NCBI RefSeq assembly: GCF_042242105.1
Contig: NW_027254956.1
Span: 310,001 to 374,000, forward strand
Reading direction: 5' to 3'
From: Pempheris klunzingeri
Taxonomy: Eukaryota > Chordata > Actinopteri > Acropomatiformes > Pempheridae
DNA length: 64,000 nucleotides
Below the pieces are notes generated by a model, which saw only the letters and a program-made list of their open reading frames with translations, made no database searches and was not told the origin of the DNA. Each line of letters opens with the position of its first letter. Positions within the stretch are counted from its first letter, which is position 1. The translations under genes were made by a program, and so were the position numbers. Shown in pieces: positions 1 through 14,577 of this stretch.

Positions 1-3000
1 TATGAGCCTGGCTGGCAGCCCAGTCAGTTTCAGATTCTCTGGGCTGTTCAGCTGGCTGGTCATCAAGGTGTTCTCAGTAGTCGAGCGCTGGAACTGCAAC
101 TTCAGCTTAGACAGGAAGGTCTCCCCTCTAGCCCGTGCTGCCTCCTGCTCAGGATTAGAGGGGGGTAAAATAAAAATAAAAAAAACAGTTTATGAAAAAC
201 TAACTAGATAAAGATATGAAACACTTGAAGTTTATGCTTTGCAAATGCTGACCTCAAGGTTTGGGTCTTTCAGCCAGGCATCTCCAAGAGCCAAACAGAA
301 CCTTAGTGACTGTGTCTTCTCGTAGCCTGTAGGGAGCAGGTAACACTTCAGTACAAACATACAATCAAGCAGTGTAAAGATAGTGTCTAATCTGCAGGTC
401 AGACCTGGTGGCAGCTCCTGGGTGATCTTGTGGGCTGTGGCAGCGGCCCACTCTGGGCTCTGGATGCAGTGGATGTACTTCATCATGGTCTTTGCCACCT
501 TGAAAGTTTCCTTATTGTAACCATGACCCTGACCCCTTTTCCTCTGCTCTAAGAGTAAAGGCTTCATCTTCTTCTCAAACACATGGTTTGCTGCCGACAT
601 GTACAACTTGTCAAGGCTCACCTGGAAAGAGACAGCAAAGTTTGAATAACTGCCAAACTTTATGGATGAATCTATATTTTTATGTTTATACAGAGTAAGG
701 TGACTTTTTATATTGGTGTGCTTTACCTTCATCAGTTTGCTAATCAAAAGAAGAGTAGGGAAGGTCTCCTCACTGAGCTCAGGAGCTAAAAACAGAAAAA
801 TATTTTAGTTTATTCAGTCTTAACACATTTCATTGACTATTTAAATCAATTTATTTAAATTATTTATAACAAAGAATACACATTTTGCCAACTGAAGCTT
901 TACAAAGAAGTCCTAGATGACAGTCTGTAAAGTCTATCACACACTTGAGGAACTCAATTTCAATCACCTGTGAGTCAGACTGCAGTTAACTGAAATGATA
1001 TTATAACCTCAAATGAGTTAAAAAATAATTCCCTCTTTTTAGATTAAACCAGATACCAACAGGTAACCAGTGCAGAGCAATTAAAATCAGAGTCAAGCTC
1101 ACAGATGATCTTCCAGTAATGTTTGGTCTGCATAAGAAGGTGGAAGGGCAGTCTGCTGTTGGACAGGGGGTTTGGCAGCAGGCTGTTTTCTAGAAGATAT
1201 GTGTTCTCCACATCTGAGGGAGGAGAGATTCGCTTGTAGGACTTCAGGTGCTGAAGGAGACCCATTGCCTGTGGATTAAAAGACACTGGTTGCCAGTCTG
1301 CACAAAACATTTGGAGGACAAGTGACTCTTTAATTTCAAGTGTGCCAGGGAGTTTTTTACCTGACTAACAGAGAAGCTTGTCACGTTCTCATCTGCAGCC
1401 TGTATGATCTTCAACACTACTTCGATCCTCTCATAGTTGTAAGGGCTGAGCTGCATGAGGAAGGCATTTTGCAAGACTGTAAAGACTAGTTGCGCTGCTG
1501 TCATTTAAAAGCTACACAATAAAACCGTGTATATAGCTTTTGATTTTTAAAGTACTGTTAATTAAGCACACTCCTATTGTACATTTTTATTGAATACGTT
1601 GTCTTTGATCAGCCTCTGGGTTAAACTGAAATATTCTCATTCCATCAGAAGTTATTAGAAATTTCACTCATGTAAAAGGGGCTGAAAAATCATTTACACT
1701 GAGCCCTGCTGTTAAAGAGAAACCACTTTAAATATTTCCCTCCTCTGGTTTGTCCCCCATGCACAAACCTTGAACATGGCAGCACAGAGACTGTCAGTGA
1801 GCTCGCTGGTGCTGTGTAACATCGGGATAATCTGCAGGACTCGCTCCAGTACATCTGCATGACACAGAGGCTGCATCTCTTCCTGGCATGAGCTTGAGTC
1901 ACCTGCACTTTCCTCGTCCCCTTGGAGCAACAGTAAGGTGGTGATGTACTGGTTGATCACACTGTCGTGGTCAAGACTGAAAGTACTGCAGGTAGACGCA
2001 AAGGGCAACTTATTGCACAGGCAGAACACTTTTTCAAAAATGGTATTTCATATTCTACATTATTATAAATTGAAGAGTTTGACACTGCAGAGTGAGCAGC
2101 TAACCTGCAGTACTGGAGGATAATGTCTGGGGTGATCCTCCTGTTTTTCACCAGATCAGGGATCAGACTGCTTTTCATCTCAGGCCGCTGACGGAACACT
2201 GGCTGGATGGATATCTGGGGAAGAGGAAGGTAGACATGGTTAACGTACAGTCACGTTAAATGTCAAGAAAAGAGAGGCAACTTATGATGTAAAATGTGAA
2301 TATAAACAGTGGTGAAGTGGTTTTCATCCACACCTCCAATTTGCTAAGCTTGATGCCCCACTCAGCATCAGTAATGACAGAGAGAAACTTCTCTCGCTCC
2401 TCTGCCTCATCGTACAAACAGCAGAGATTGGCCCCAATCCTTGCCACAGCCTGAAATAATCAAGAGGCAGTGGCTGATTAGATTTGCTGAAGATAACACA
2501 AACAGAAATGTGCAAATATACATGCATGTACTCCTATTTTTGCCAACAGCCACCACAGTTGGTGCTGCATTCACAGTTTAAAACATCTTTGTGTATTTGT
2601 ATAAAAATACTTCTAAAGAGCTCCAATTTCAGAGAGTTATTCAGCGGGGTGAGGAGAGTCAGTCCCTCAAACTTAATCTCAAAAGGTCTTGATGTCTTTA
2701 ATTTCCATTATTAAAAGAATAAAAAAATTTGACAATAGAGTACAGATGAAAAGTGATCATTGCCTACCAAGATTTTGTCATAGTTTTGCCAGGTGTTGTC
2801 AATAACCTTCCACAGTATTTTGAAGACTTCTGCTTTGGAGAGGAGCGTACAGAGTCCAATCGCCAAATCACAATCGACCACCCTCCAGTTGAACACCTGC
2901 AGCCCATAAAAAAATAGAGATAGTTATTCAGAAATGTAATAAAATGCAGTAAATCTACTATGACGCTCTTATGACATCAGACTCAGCAGACTCACCTTGT

Positions 3001-6000
3001 TCAAGAGAGCTACAGCAACAGCATTCAGAGACGAAGTAGTTCTCTTTCGAAGATCATTCAAGCATATATTATACTTCTTTAGCTCTTGGCTATCATAAAG
3101 CTGAAACAAGAGTTAACAGTGACGTTTTCATTAGTAACATTTTGAAATATTTTGACTTACTGGCAAGCAGCTAAACCTATAATTATGGTATAACTGATCC
3201 AGAAAAACACATATGACAGTGGCACTGATAGCACCAGTGGAGATGTTGCAGCCACACCTGTACACTCAGCTTTATGTCCATCACATTGGAGGTGACATGC
3301 TGCATGCAGCTGCCGTATGAGTTGACCATCACTCTGAGAGCCAGCTCCAGCTGACTGCACTCTTGTAACATCTGCAACATGTTGGTCAGGGGACCCAGGA
3401 GGGGCTGCAGGTAGTTTGAACCTGCGTATAGGCCGGGCAAGACAAAGGCAAACTTTCAAATGCATAACTTCAAGGAGAAATAGTGAAATATAAACTTAAG
3501 TACATACCGTCTTCAAATGAGCAGTGTGACAGACAGGAACAGTCCAGTGGGTACAGTTTGGTGTCTACAAGATTGTGAATAAATTGTGAATAAATTAGCA
3601 TAACAGTTTATAAAACCAGTTAGCTGTAGACTCAATTGAGGATCTCACCTCGAGAAATGGGCAGCAAGCAGTTGGTAATTTCATATTGGACTGGAAGCAC
3701 AGACACTGGGTCCAGAACAATGCAATCCTCGTTAAAAATATCCTGAAAACTCCACTGAGAATCTTTTTCTGCCTCCAGGGTCAAATCCTGTGATAATACA
3801 CAATTTGAATACAAAATGATATATTGATGCATCTGGTTAATTTCACTTCGTAAAAGGAAACATTGATTAGTTTCAACTTCCAGGCTGCTTTTCTTGTTTA
3901 TTTCTTAATTGGAAGAATTTGTGGCAATTTTTCAAATATTAATATAAAATAGGAAGTCTCCCACTTAAATATTTTTACCCATCCCTAACTAAACCGTTCA
4001 CTTGGTAGATTCACAGCTAAAAATATAAACGCAGACAAATATCAAACATATCAAGCACGAACACCAAAATAGAGTGAATAAAGTGTTATTCTATGGAAAA
4101 GGACAAGATAAGACACTGACCTTGGCTATGAAGCCATAGTTGTCTGATAACTGACACTGATGATAGACATCCATAGCTATCCGTGTGCACTTGCAAAGCT
4201 CCAGACAGTCCAGGAGAAGATCTGTAGCAATTAATATAATATTAACTTTGGGAAATAATACAGAGCACTCAGGCTAGCTCAGATTTCACACAAAGAAACT
4301 GTTTTCACTGTGTTGTCCTGAAGGCAGTCAGCATCTTCAACAAAGCCAGATATACTATTGCAAATACACTGATTAAGAAGAGGGATTTTTGCTTGTTCTA
4401 CAGTGCTGTTTACTTATCACGTGTGTTGTCACTAATACTTTTACTGGGTTTAAAATGAGACTGAAGACATATTTCTAATCTAATTTGCACAACAAAAGTA
4501 CATTCATTTTTTTACTGAAACATCTCCGCTCATTACCAAAGATCAAAAATGTGTAGTCTAATTAGTTGAGTTAAGAACCCAGCTATTTTCACCAGTATGT
4601 TTTTGATGTTTAAACGTGTTCTGTACCTGAGTGGCACACTGTGATAGCCTGGCAGGCCAGATCATGGATGACTGCTGGCAAATCCATGTCATCAGGAAGC
4701 ACCATGGGCACATCTGCCTCCAGCATCTGGCATAACGTTTTGGCAGCAGTGAACAAAACCTTCCCTGTGCTGGTGTTATAGTGGTGCTCATACAGCTCAC
4801 TGAAGGCATAAAGGAAAGAGGGGGAGGAACAATGGAGATTCTCCATACACCAAACTAGACTAGGGTTGGTAGTATTTTAGTCTTAACTGAAAGATATTTA
4901 GATAATTTATCTATAGTATTATTAAGAACTAATGGGCAGGAAAAACAAACAAACAGCAAGCCCCATCAGTTTCCCACCCCTGGATTCATACACACAGCAC
5001 AGCACCCATACATGCAAACCTGAGGATCTTGAGGGCTTTGTCCACCTTTCCTACTCTCAGAGAGCGCAGGGCCAGGTCAGACCAGAGCTCCTGTTCAGTG
5101 CGCTGCAGCTGCCGTCCTAGACGACGCAAGCCAGCCTCTGTGGATATAGTCTTCGTCTTGCCATCAGGATCATTAGCCACAACTGGAGTTGCCGTAGCCT
5201 TCCCCTTCAATGAACGGCGGCCACGTGTGTTTTCATAGGCTGTGATGTGATGCTCCTGGATCTGTTTTCTGATGTTTGGATCCTCATAGTTGGAGGGGGT
5301 GAAGAAAACATCAAAATCCTCCTGAAAAAGCAGGCAAAGAGACTACAGATTAAAACAGATTAAAGAACAACTGGAAAAACACTTAAAACATTCCTCAAAT
5401 GAGGCTCACCTGTAGGTGGGCGATCGCCTTGAACATGATAAGGTTATTTTCACACTCCATGGTTTTAAGGGCATCATCTGCAGAGGACATGGAATCTGGC
5501 ATCACTCTTAGATGTTCAGATGCATTTATAAAATATTTCTTTCCCTAACCTTTGACAATCAGTGTCTGGTGTTTAATATAATCTCAGGTGATAGGAATAT
5601 GAAAAGCACGAGTCAGAGCCTAGAGTCAGCAAAAGAACTGGAAGTATACATTGACTTATTCAAGAAAATGAAGCAGGGTGAATGATTGCTGACAGGAAAC
5701 GGAAACGGTGGTTTCTGAATAAGGGACACTTTACAGCATAGTAAGTACTTACGTTTTTGAATTATATGCAGATATTTCAGAGCTTCCACCATCACCTGAG
5801 CAACAACCATTTGGTGTTTCTTGTGCTATTGAAGACACGACAAGAGAGAGATGAGATATACAAAATGTCAGAATGCTATTCTGCTTTTCAGTTCAGATCT
5901 TAAGGTAACCAATTTAAAAGTATTGTCTACTTTGAGGCATGTTTGCAGTGTTTATAGCCGTGTAGGCATCAATTAAATATGTAATCACAGGAGCCCATGG

Positions 6001-9000
6001 AAAGGCATCCGGGCAGGTAAAATTCTGGTCTATCAGATCAAACGTCTGTAAGCAGCAGAAGAGATGCAATGTTAAAATTAGATCTAGTGCTCAGAAGGAG
6101 CAAGCTGAAATTCTTAAAACTATCTTAGCAACAGCATATGTCTTAAGTGGTCTTGAAATTGCATCCAATGTAAAATGCAAATTACCTTTTGTTTCAGACA
6201 AATGACATCTTCCCTCTCCTCACCTCATCAGATATGTGGTGTTTGTCCTCCAGCTGCAGCCTGGCCCAGGATGTGAGACGCTCGATCACACACTCTGCCT
6301 CTGCAGAGGACAGCCTCTTCAGGACAGTCATGCATTCCTCTGTCTGAAATCAGAATGAAAGACTTCCTATCAGTATTTAATGTATACATAAGAGAAATAA
6401 AACTTGAATTTGGTGATTTCATATTTATGTTTTGGGATGAGCATACCTTGCCCTTGCCAGTCAGCTCGACGAGATGCATGTAATTTATCTGCGAGGTTGG
6501 AAGTTTGTACGCCTGAGCTAATGTCAGGGAGTCTTCTAAAGACATTGGGAGGTCTTGCTTCAGGATGTATCTAATCAGTGTCTGGGGAAGACATACAATA
6601 TATGACAGAAAGTTTATGGGCAGGCACAGCAGGACTCATATGTAACATAATTAATCAAATCCAAAATACCATAATTTGAGTGCTGTTAGAGAGGTTGAAG
6701 TTGCGGATTCCATAACCCCTGAGAAGTTTCCTGATCTCCATCAGACGGTAGCTCTCCTTTAAAAGCTCTTGTCTGGGGAAAAGAGCAGTTAGAAAATTAT
6801 AGGAACTGCTAACATTGTCAAATTTTATAGTATATTAAAAAAAAAAAAAAAAAATCAGGGTGAGGAAAATGTAAACATACTTTGGTCCATCCATCTCTAG
6901 GTACTGCTGAACCAGTTTTTCTACCACATTACTCCAGGGCACTACAGCTTTCTGCATGATCTCCAGCACAGCATCAACCATCAGCTGGCAGGAAATACAA
7001 TAATGTGAGATTTTACAAATCCTTGTACAAACTTTATTGTTTTTCTATACATCTATCTTATTGACTATCTTCTCTGCTACCGTTGTGGCTGATGTTCACT
7101 AAGATAGTTCTGCTTACTCAAATATTTGTGCTCATAAACCTTCAGCATGTTGTGAACTATGTGTAAATGTAACCTCACATCAGTATCCGTCATGCAGCCT
7201 AGCACAGCCACTGCTTTGGCTTCCCATTCTGTGAAAAGTGTTGTGGTCTGGGAACTGCAGCGCTCCAGGAGATCCTAGTGAAGATCAAAATGAGATAACA
7301 CTTGCATGATGCATTTGGAAAATTAAATGTTTATTCCCCGTGGGCATGGCAATGGTGGGGTTTTACCTTGATATACTGTAGAAGCAGCTCATCAAATGGA
7401 ATCTCGTGCTCTTCAGCATAAGGCAAGATACTCCTCTCCACTGTAGCTGCAATCAGCTCTGGAGCCGGCACTTTGTCCAGCATGTAGGATGCAACGCTCC
7501 GTATGTTTCCCTTTCAAATTCACAAGGAAGATAAGTTACTGATATAGGAACATAGGTTTTGATCTATCTATCTATCTATCTATCAAAAACCGCATGGCTA
7601 TCTTACAATTTAATGAACTACACTACAATGCATTTAAAAGTAAAGTATTTTTTCACTTTGAAAATAAAAATAGCAATTTTTCATATTAGTTTCTGAAAGT
7701 TTTAGATTCCATAAAATACTTGTTTCCTGCTGCAGATACAGGAAGCTTGTTTGAAGCTCAGCGGTAAATAGAATATGTCACTTATACATACAAACCTTCT
7801 CAAAGACTGACAGCGAAAGTCTACAGTTGTATTTCTGGTGGAGGTCCAGGAGCTGACGGAGGTTGGACATCAGGGACCTGATGTTCTCCACCTCCTCTGC
7901 ACCATAATTATCATCCTTACAAGAAGATTCATATGCATTACATTACAAACTTGCACCCACAGGTAGATCATGACTGTGGAGGCACATAATGAAAAGAGAA
8001 AAATGTGGTTAACTTACAGATTTCATCCATGTCCACAGAGGGGGCAGGCCGAGCACCGCCATGTCCAGCCCATTCTGGGGCCAAGCACCCTGAGACATAC
8101 CATACGACATTTATCATCATTGGTTCAACGATTGTGACTGATACTTTTCATGTTTCAACATCAAGTTGAAAAAAGAATAAACAAACAATTTTAAAAGAAA
8201 TGAGCAGATGCACAATATTTATTCTACATTAGGGAACGATGCTCCGTGCTTTTCTCCACTGTCTAATATTGTGATTGCAATGTTTTTCTGAAATCATAAA
8301 AATTGCTCGGGACTTTAAATTAATAAATGCTTACCACCATTTTTTTTATCTCTGTTGCGTTGTACTGCATGATTGCAAAGCCTGGTTTTACTTAACTTAG
8401 GAGTTTCTGGTTGGTATTTTTTTCTCATTACCTTTTCTGTTAACTCCAGATTCCTTGCTCTCTGCTCCAGCCATCTCGCCAGGATTCTCTAAGGACACAT
8501 AAAGACAGAACTTTGACTACTGAAAACATAGCACACATACAAACATATTTTAGGCTTGATAGAGCATATCCTACCTGTCCTACTGGAAGCACTCTCCCCA
8601 CAAAAGGAACAAAAACTGTCCTAAACCAAGGACAGAGGTCCTGGGATGGCAGGTCCTCTGGGATGGCACTGAGCACTGCTTCAAGCTTGCTCTCATCAAA
8701 CTCTACTGCAATTTGTCCCTGTTACAAAACAGAGCAGTAGACAACATCACAACTGAGCCTGATCACCATGATATTTCACATAGAATTGTTTGTTTCATCA
8801 TTGTTAATGATCTGTGTTAAATGTGTTAAGTGCATTCCTACATTAGAACACAAGTTACTGAGATATGACAAATTCTGGTGGTTCTGGTGAGTGCATGAAG
8901 CTGATCTTTACCTCATATCTGAGCCACAGGAGTTGTGCACCCTTCAGATCTCCTTCTCTTAGGTGGGTCAGAAGGTCTCCTAAATTGTCAGTGCTGTTCA

Positions 9001-12000
9001 GAAACTCAATCCAGGCGATGCCACTATGGATGACAGAATTACATGTCAAAACCACATATTAGTGTACCTGATAAAGAATAGAGGAATCTTACTGTACAAC
9101 ACAGAAGACCACTAAGAATTTACTTAAAATGTTCTGGACTGTGCAGGCTGCAGAAAGTTGCCAGCCTGGCCAAGGCCTCTTGGATCTGTAAGGAGGAGTA
9201 TCGTGAGGCAGCGTGGTTTAGCATCTTTTCTGCTGTCTCAAAGGTTGGCCACGGAGCCTTGAGGCAATACTCCACCACATACTGCTCATCCTAGGCAACA
9301 CAGAAAATTAACCTCTATTAGTAAGAAGTAACAATCTTAATTGCTATTGCTATGACTAACTCAAGAAGTCCCATTTCATCAATATTTTAGAACTGTACAT
9401 TTAGATTTAGACAAAATAATCTGGAAAAACAGCATTGTTACACTGACCGTGATCTTCATCAGGTTGGTCTTGGCCTCCTCCACAAGTTCAGACCACACAT
9501 CCTGTCCATAGCCACCAACAGATGCAGAGGCCAGCTGCTCCAGCACAAAGTCAAGCTTCACCTTGTAAACAAGCTGAACAGAGATAGGATTGTTAACTGT
9601 ATATAGCCCCACTTAGGGTAGTAAATTACCAACAGCTGCATCTTCATTTTAAAGTAACAACATTAACTGTCAAGTCTCTTTCTATTTTAAAATCATCTTT
9701 TAAAAATCATTATCTGGTCAATTAGAAAACAATTGTTTTCCATTGACCACTGAGGCCAAGTCATCCAGACAGACACCTACCTCTAAATCCAGCTCAAATG
9801 TCATGGCAAACTTCTCAGCCTCTTCAAACATGTGTTTGTGAAGAAGTCTGCTAAGTCTAAGAATAAAGAAAAGTCAAGTAAGTCAAATTATACTATAAAC
9901 ATTATACGTACCATAGAATCCAGTTAAAATTAGATACCTGTTCTCAGGCAAAGCCTCTGTGAAGCATCTGACAACAACAGAGGATACAGGCTCTCCTCGA
10001 CTAATTGATGAAGAAGAAAGAAACATATACCACTTAATATTTAAAAAACATACACCACACATTCACTGGCCCAAGATTCAAGTATAATAAGTATATATAA
10101 AGCATATCCTACCTTTCTGGGTTTTCACAAATCCCCTCAACTAAATAAATCGTATCCTAAAGCCAGACGACAAACATTTTACTTCAATGTGGAGAAATAT
10201 TTACAACAAGAAATAGCACATGCAAAATCCATACAACAATTTAACAAGTGTGGATTATTTACCATGTTTACTTTTGTCTGGACGAGACGGGAGACTGAGG
10301 AGACATCCAGAGAGTAGCAAATATTCATGGTTGGCAGAAATCGTATTTGCAGTGAGTTGATCTAAAAAATTAAAAACCAGCAGATCAAGTTCAGACAGGA
10401 CTTTAGTAATCTATATTTATCTCAGTTTCTACATCTATATACACATATACAGAGTTGTACTGTTACCTGACTGTTGTCTTGCTTTGTCAGAGTGATCATC
10501 TTCATGCTGCCCTTATCTTGGCTGTCATATACACAGATTGATTTACATTTTTAACATTGTTTAATTGACGCACTTCTCTGTGCATATTTAGAGCTACAGT
10601 ATGTTATACAGCAATAATACTTACGCCACCATGGAGGCAGAGCCACCATCTGTGGTGAGTTCAAAGTCATGAATGGCAAGATTCGGCCAACAGTGAATCA
10701 TGACGAAGAAATGTAGATCCCAAAGACTCAGGACATCCTGAGAGTGAAAAAAACAGGGAGCAATCCATATGTATACCTCAAATATGTTTAATAAAACAGC
10801 TACAGGTGATACCACTGAACTCACCTCCGTGTCAAGAATGTACAAGAGATTTTCCACCACCACCATCTTCCTCACTCCTTTGAAGTAAGTATAAGGAGAA
10901 AATATATCATAACTCTCACACAATCCACTTAGAGGCATTTCAACTTTTTTTCTTGTTTTGTAATTGTTTTCACTTCGCGTTTCAATTTCTTATCGTCCTC
11001 TTTTTTTTTTCCAATACTTTGTGTCTGTATAACAATAAATATTCAACATCTTCCAAAAGGCACATCAGCAATGTGTAGCTATAAACTGTACATGAAGAAA
11101 GAGCTTACCTGGAATCAAGCTATTGTTGACAGAGTTAGCGAGGCACATCGTGGCCTGATGAGGGTCCATCGTCCAGTGAGTGAGAACATTTTCTTTATCC
11201 CCCTGTTGACATAATATTGTAACAAATTACATTAGGAAATACATGTATTCTTAATGCCTCATATAAGGAGTCACTACTGTTTCTAAAGAGGTTTATTTAC
11301 ACCAAAATATTTTAAGCAATAATTAAAGTTTACATTGATATAGAGACTGGTTTCAATTTTATTTAAAAAACATACTTAATTTCTAATAGCAAATCATAAC
11401 TTGCAAAAGTCTACTTGCAAGTGCCGTACATGAATGCTCAATTTAAAAAAAAAATTCAGTGAAAAATGCAATACAGAAAAATGATACATATAAATAGAAT
11501 GACAATTAATATATTTGAAGTAGTTAATTTTATGTTGTCCTTATTCACATGTTACTAATGAATCATACCTGTGGTATGTGGTAAATATATAAATAAAGCT
11601 TATTTCACAGACACTGACCGCGATCAATAGGTGGATTTCATGGCCCAGACTGAACATTAGTGCTGTACTGCAGCACTCGTCATGGTAATCTCTGGTGGAG
11701 CAGAAGTCTATCTTGATGAGAGACTGGAGCTGAGATGAAGAAAAGTGTGATTACGTCTGCTGCTCAGAGAAAATATTTTTGCTATTATTATATTTGTTAT
11801 TTTGCTACTAAAGTAGGTTGCCTTAACTTACCTCTTTCAAAGCTCCCACGTCCATTTTTTCTATGGCTGTGATGACAAAAGAGGAATGAATGTTTGTTTC
11901 ATTTGGTCAACAAAATGCCTCCAACAAAATTTTAAGTGTACCACACATGATGTTTTGATACCTGTCTCTGTCTTTGCCAACGCGAGGTTCGTAATGTGGA

Positions 12001-13493
12001 AAAACCCATCTTTTGTGAGAAGGAACATATGGTACATCCCTTTTCCCAAAAAATAAAAATAAAAACAAAACACCATTCAGAAAACAGATTCAGAATAACA
12101 TCCAGAGAATAAAATCCCTTCATTTTAACAGTGTACATCACAGGCCATCCTAACAGTGAGGGAGTTTACCTAAGGATGCCTGGTCCTCCTCTATGATGAG
12201 ATAGCGGTATGTTTTCTTATCTCCACTGGATGGTTTCTCTACCAAAGCCTACAAACACAGAAAATGACACAACATGTAAGAAATGATTATGGCTGGTGCC
12301 ATCTTCTATGTCATCCTAGGTGTTGCAGGTGAAATCAGACAGGTAACAGTACAACAATTCAAAACCAGACACAGAGTGGTCATATTTAATGTAATCCTAC
12401 AGTAGTAGGCCTTAAAAACATTAAAAGTCAATCAAACCCTAGTGAAAATGATCCTCTTGTGTGGAACATAGATCAAATGAAGGTTTCCATTTCTTTCACA
12501 GACCACCAAAAACTGTCCAGCCAGGCATACGTCAATGGCATCCACACCCGTTTCTGAAAAATACATCTTGGCGTTAGTGCACAGCAGTTACAGTTAAAGG
12601 CATTGGTAGGAGAAGCATGACGACATGTGGCTGAACCTTAACAGTATCTTCAAACTGATTTTGTAAGGACTAGACAGTCAGCCTTAACGTAACAACATAA
12701 GCCATCTCAAAAGGACACAAAGTGAAATCTCTGACAGCAAACAGCACGAAGATGAAAGAAGGAACGATGCAGTCACATACCAAAGTGAAGAAGCAGCAGG
12801 ACGGTCTGATAGCTCTGGTCAAACAGGATAACCGTCTTGTCAGCAACAACAATGCTCCAGTTTGAACCACTGGAGGAGGAAAGACTGGGATCTGCCTCCA
12901 CCTGCAAGAACCAGCATTTCCATCCAATCAATGACCAGTGCTGTCACTAGAACAAGCTTCCTGAACACCTAAGGTCTGCCAAAACATTCAGATCAGGCCT
13001 CAAGACATTACTGTTTACTGTGACTTTCCAATAATAGAGCTACATAAATTATTTTAATCTGTAACTATTTATACACATGTTTTTCTTGTATTTTAATGCA
13101 TCTTCGCTTAAGCTTTAACTATTTATTTATTGTGCTTCTATTATCTTTTACATGCAATGCAATGCTTCTGTGTCTTGTTCTTATTGTGTTTTATGTCCCA
13201 GTAAAGCACTGTGAATCACCTTGTGTCTGAAAGGTGCTGTACAAATACAGACTTTAAGGGAGCGGCAGAGGCCTTTCGTTTCGTCCCTCGATGTGAGTGT
13301 TCAGGATACAAGAGCATGTTCGAGTTCATGTACTCTACCTGTTGACATTCATTACCTCATTGGCGGTGGAGATTTTGACCAGTGTGTCCACCTGATACAA
13401 GCCGCTGCCATTTTCCTCTTTTGACACACTGCCGAGACGGACAGTGTTTGTGTCCTCGTTAGTCAGAAGTTCAACGTCGGTCCACATCGCCAT
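1..13493 (-). CDS. kntc1: KNTC1 / ROD kinetochore protein, 3' end beyond the left edge
   Basis: Largest subunit of the ROD-Zwilch-ZW10 complex, which builds the outer kinetochore corona and recruits Spindly/dynein and MAD1-MAD2 for the spindle checkpoint. Exons read right to left. The first coding exon is 13356-13493 and begins MAMWTDVELLTNED, against human MWNDIELLTNDD. The second is 12782-12901 (WSIVVADKTVILFDQ). Later landmarks are GFFHITNLALAK near 11980, VLSLWDLHFF near 10710, WIEFLNSTDNLGDL near 8990, LRGYGIRNFNLSN near 6710, NYDKILV near 2780 and HVFEKKMKP near 570. The N-terminus forms the beta-propeller and the rest the long alpha-solenoid. The exon at 253-621 matches roughly human residues 1500-1620. 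The leftmost exon (1 to about 150) is open at the edge, so about 500 C-terminal residues are missing. I saw no frame break. Two in-frame ATGs lie at 13493 and 13487; the first has the better Kozak context, the second aligns with the human start. Confidence 0.96.
7564..7584. repeat. (CTAT)n microsatellite in a KNTC1 intron
   Basis: About five perfect tetranucleotide copies in an intron between two KNTC1 exons. It is likely length-polymorphic. Confidence 0.85.
12955..13250. repeat. Probable retroelement 3'-tail fragment in KNTC1 intron 1
   Basis: The stretch ends with AAGCACTGTGAATCACCTTG followed by GGTGCTGTACAAATA. This closely resembles the terminal sequence of common fish LINE/SINE families, in which a 'gcactttgtga ... 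aggtgctatacaaata' tail is typical. It lies between coding exons 1 and 2 of KNTC1. The left boundary is uncertain, and the family call rests on memory of the tail motif. Confidence 0.4.
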
Positions 13494-14577
13494 TTCTTGG
13501 CGCTAAAGGAAGAAATGCTTCCGCACGAGTTGTTTACTTGCTTACAGCTGATAGTAGTAACTCACCGCTCTACTGAAATATTGAGACAGCTACAACACAC
13601 GGGTCCGACATAACGCAACAGTTTTTTTTTTTTTTTATAATTTGGCGGGTTGCTGCAGGATAACAGAATTAACTGTGTATGCTACTCCCTGAGTTTTGCC
13701 TTTCAGATACAACTTCATTCTCGGCCTGAGTAAAAATCGTACGTACTTCTTTAAGATTGGCAGAATAAAACCCCAAACACAGCCTGTTTTTTAAAGTTAG
13801 CCATCTGTAATCTAAGCCTAGCCAGATATTTGACAATGCTTTTTTGGTTGTGCACAGCTCAACAGGAAGTGTTGCCTGACAGACAGTATTCAGGATAGAA
13901 GATCTAGCCTGGTGTCCTGGCGGGGCGGGGCATTGCAGAAGAGTCCAGAGAGCCTTGTCGCGTTGCCATGTTTTCGGTTTGTACGTGATCCACTGCTACA
14001 CTGACGGCTTTACGGCAATTTAGGCGCTTTCGCTTGCATTCAGTCTTCCAGAAATATATCTTAATCAATTGAAGTAATCAGTTTGACAGAGAACGTATAC
14101 AAAAAAACACAAAAAAAGCACGCCAGCGCCATTCCACGTATTTCAGCTTGTCAAACTTGCGAATCTCTGCAATCACCGTGGTAAATATTAATATCTTGTA
14201 CTACTTATAATTATCATATAACTACATATCAGTTAAATTGCGTCGTTAAAATGTATGTTTTTGACCCTGATCGTTGTTTCGTCAGTCCGATTTGGGTTCA
14301 TCAACTCTGTTCGGAATTTGTTTGAATGTAGGGGATTCAAGAGGTGAAACCTGGCAACCCAGATCAAATTAGCTGAGCTCGACGACGGCTGTTCAGCAGC
14401 TAACTACCTCTCCTTGTCCGTTTGCACAGTCAACAAAACAGCTGCGTTACATTTACGGTATGCTTCAGGATTATGTCGGTGGGTACCATAACATAACGAC
14501 GATCAGGACATACATGAACGATGTAACATCTAAGTAGCGCGTTTAAGATTCTATTTAGAAATCATTTTTTCTTAAAG
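13494..14577. promoter_or_regulatory. Shared upstream region between KNTC1 and RSRC2
   Basis: KNTC1 (minus) and RSRC2 (plus) start back to back about 1.1 kb apart. A double GC box (GGCGGGGCGGGGC) lies at 13919-13931. An E2F-like TTTGGCGGG lies at 13641-13649, about 150 bp upstream of the KNTC1 start, as expected for a mitotic gene. No clear TATA box is seen. The region must contain both transcription starts and the 5' UTRs, but their positions cannot be fixed from sequence alone. The motif calls are by eye. Confidence 0.5.
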
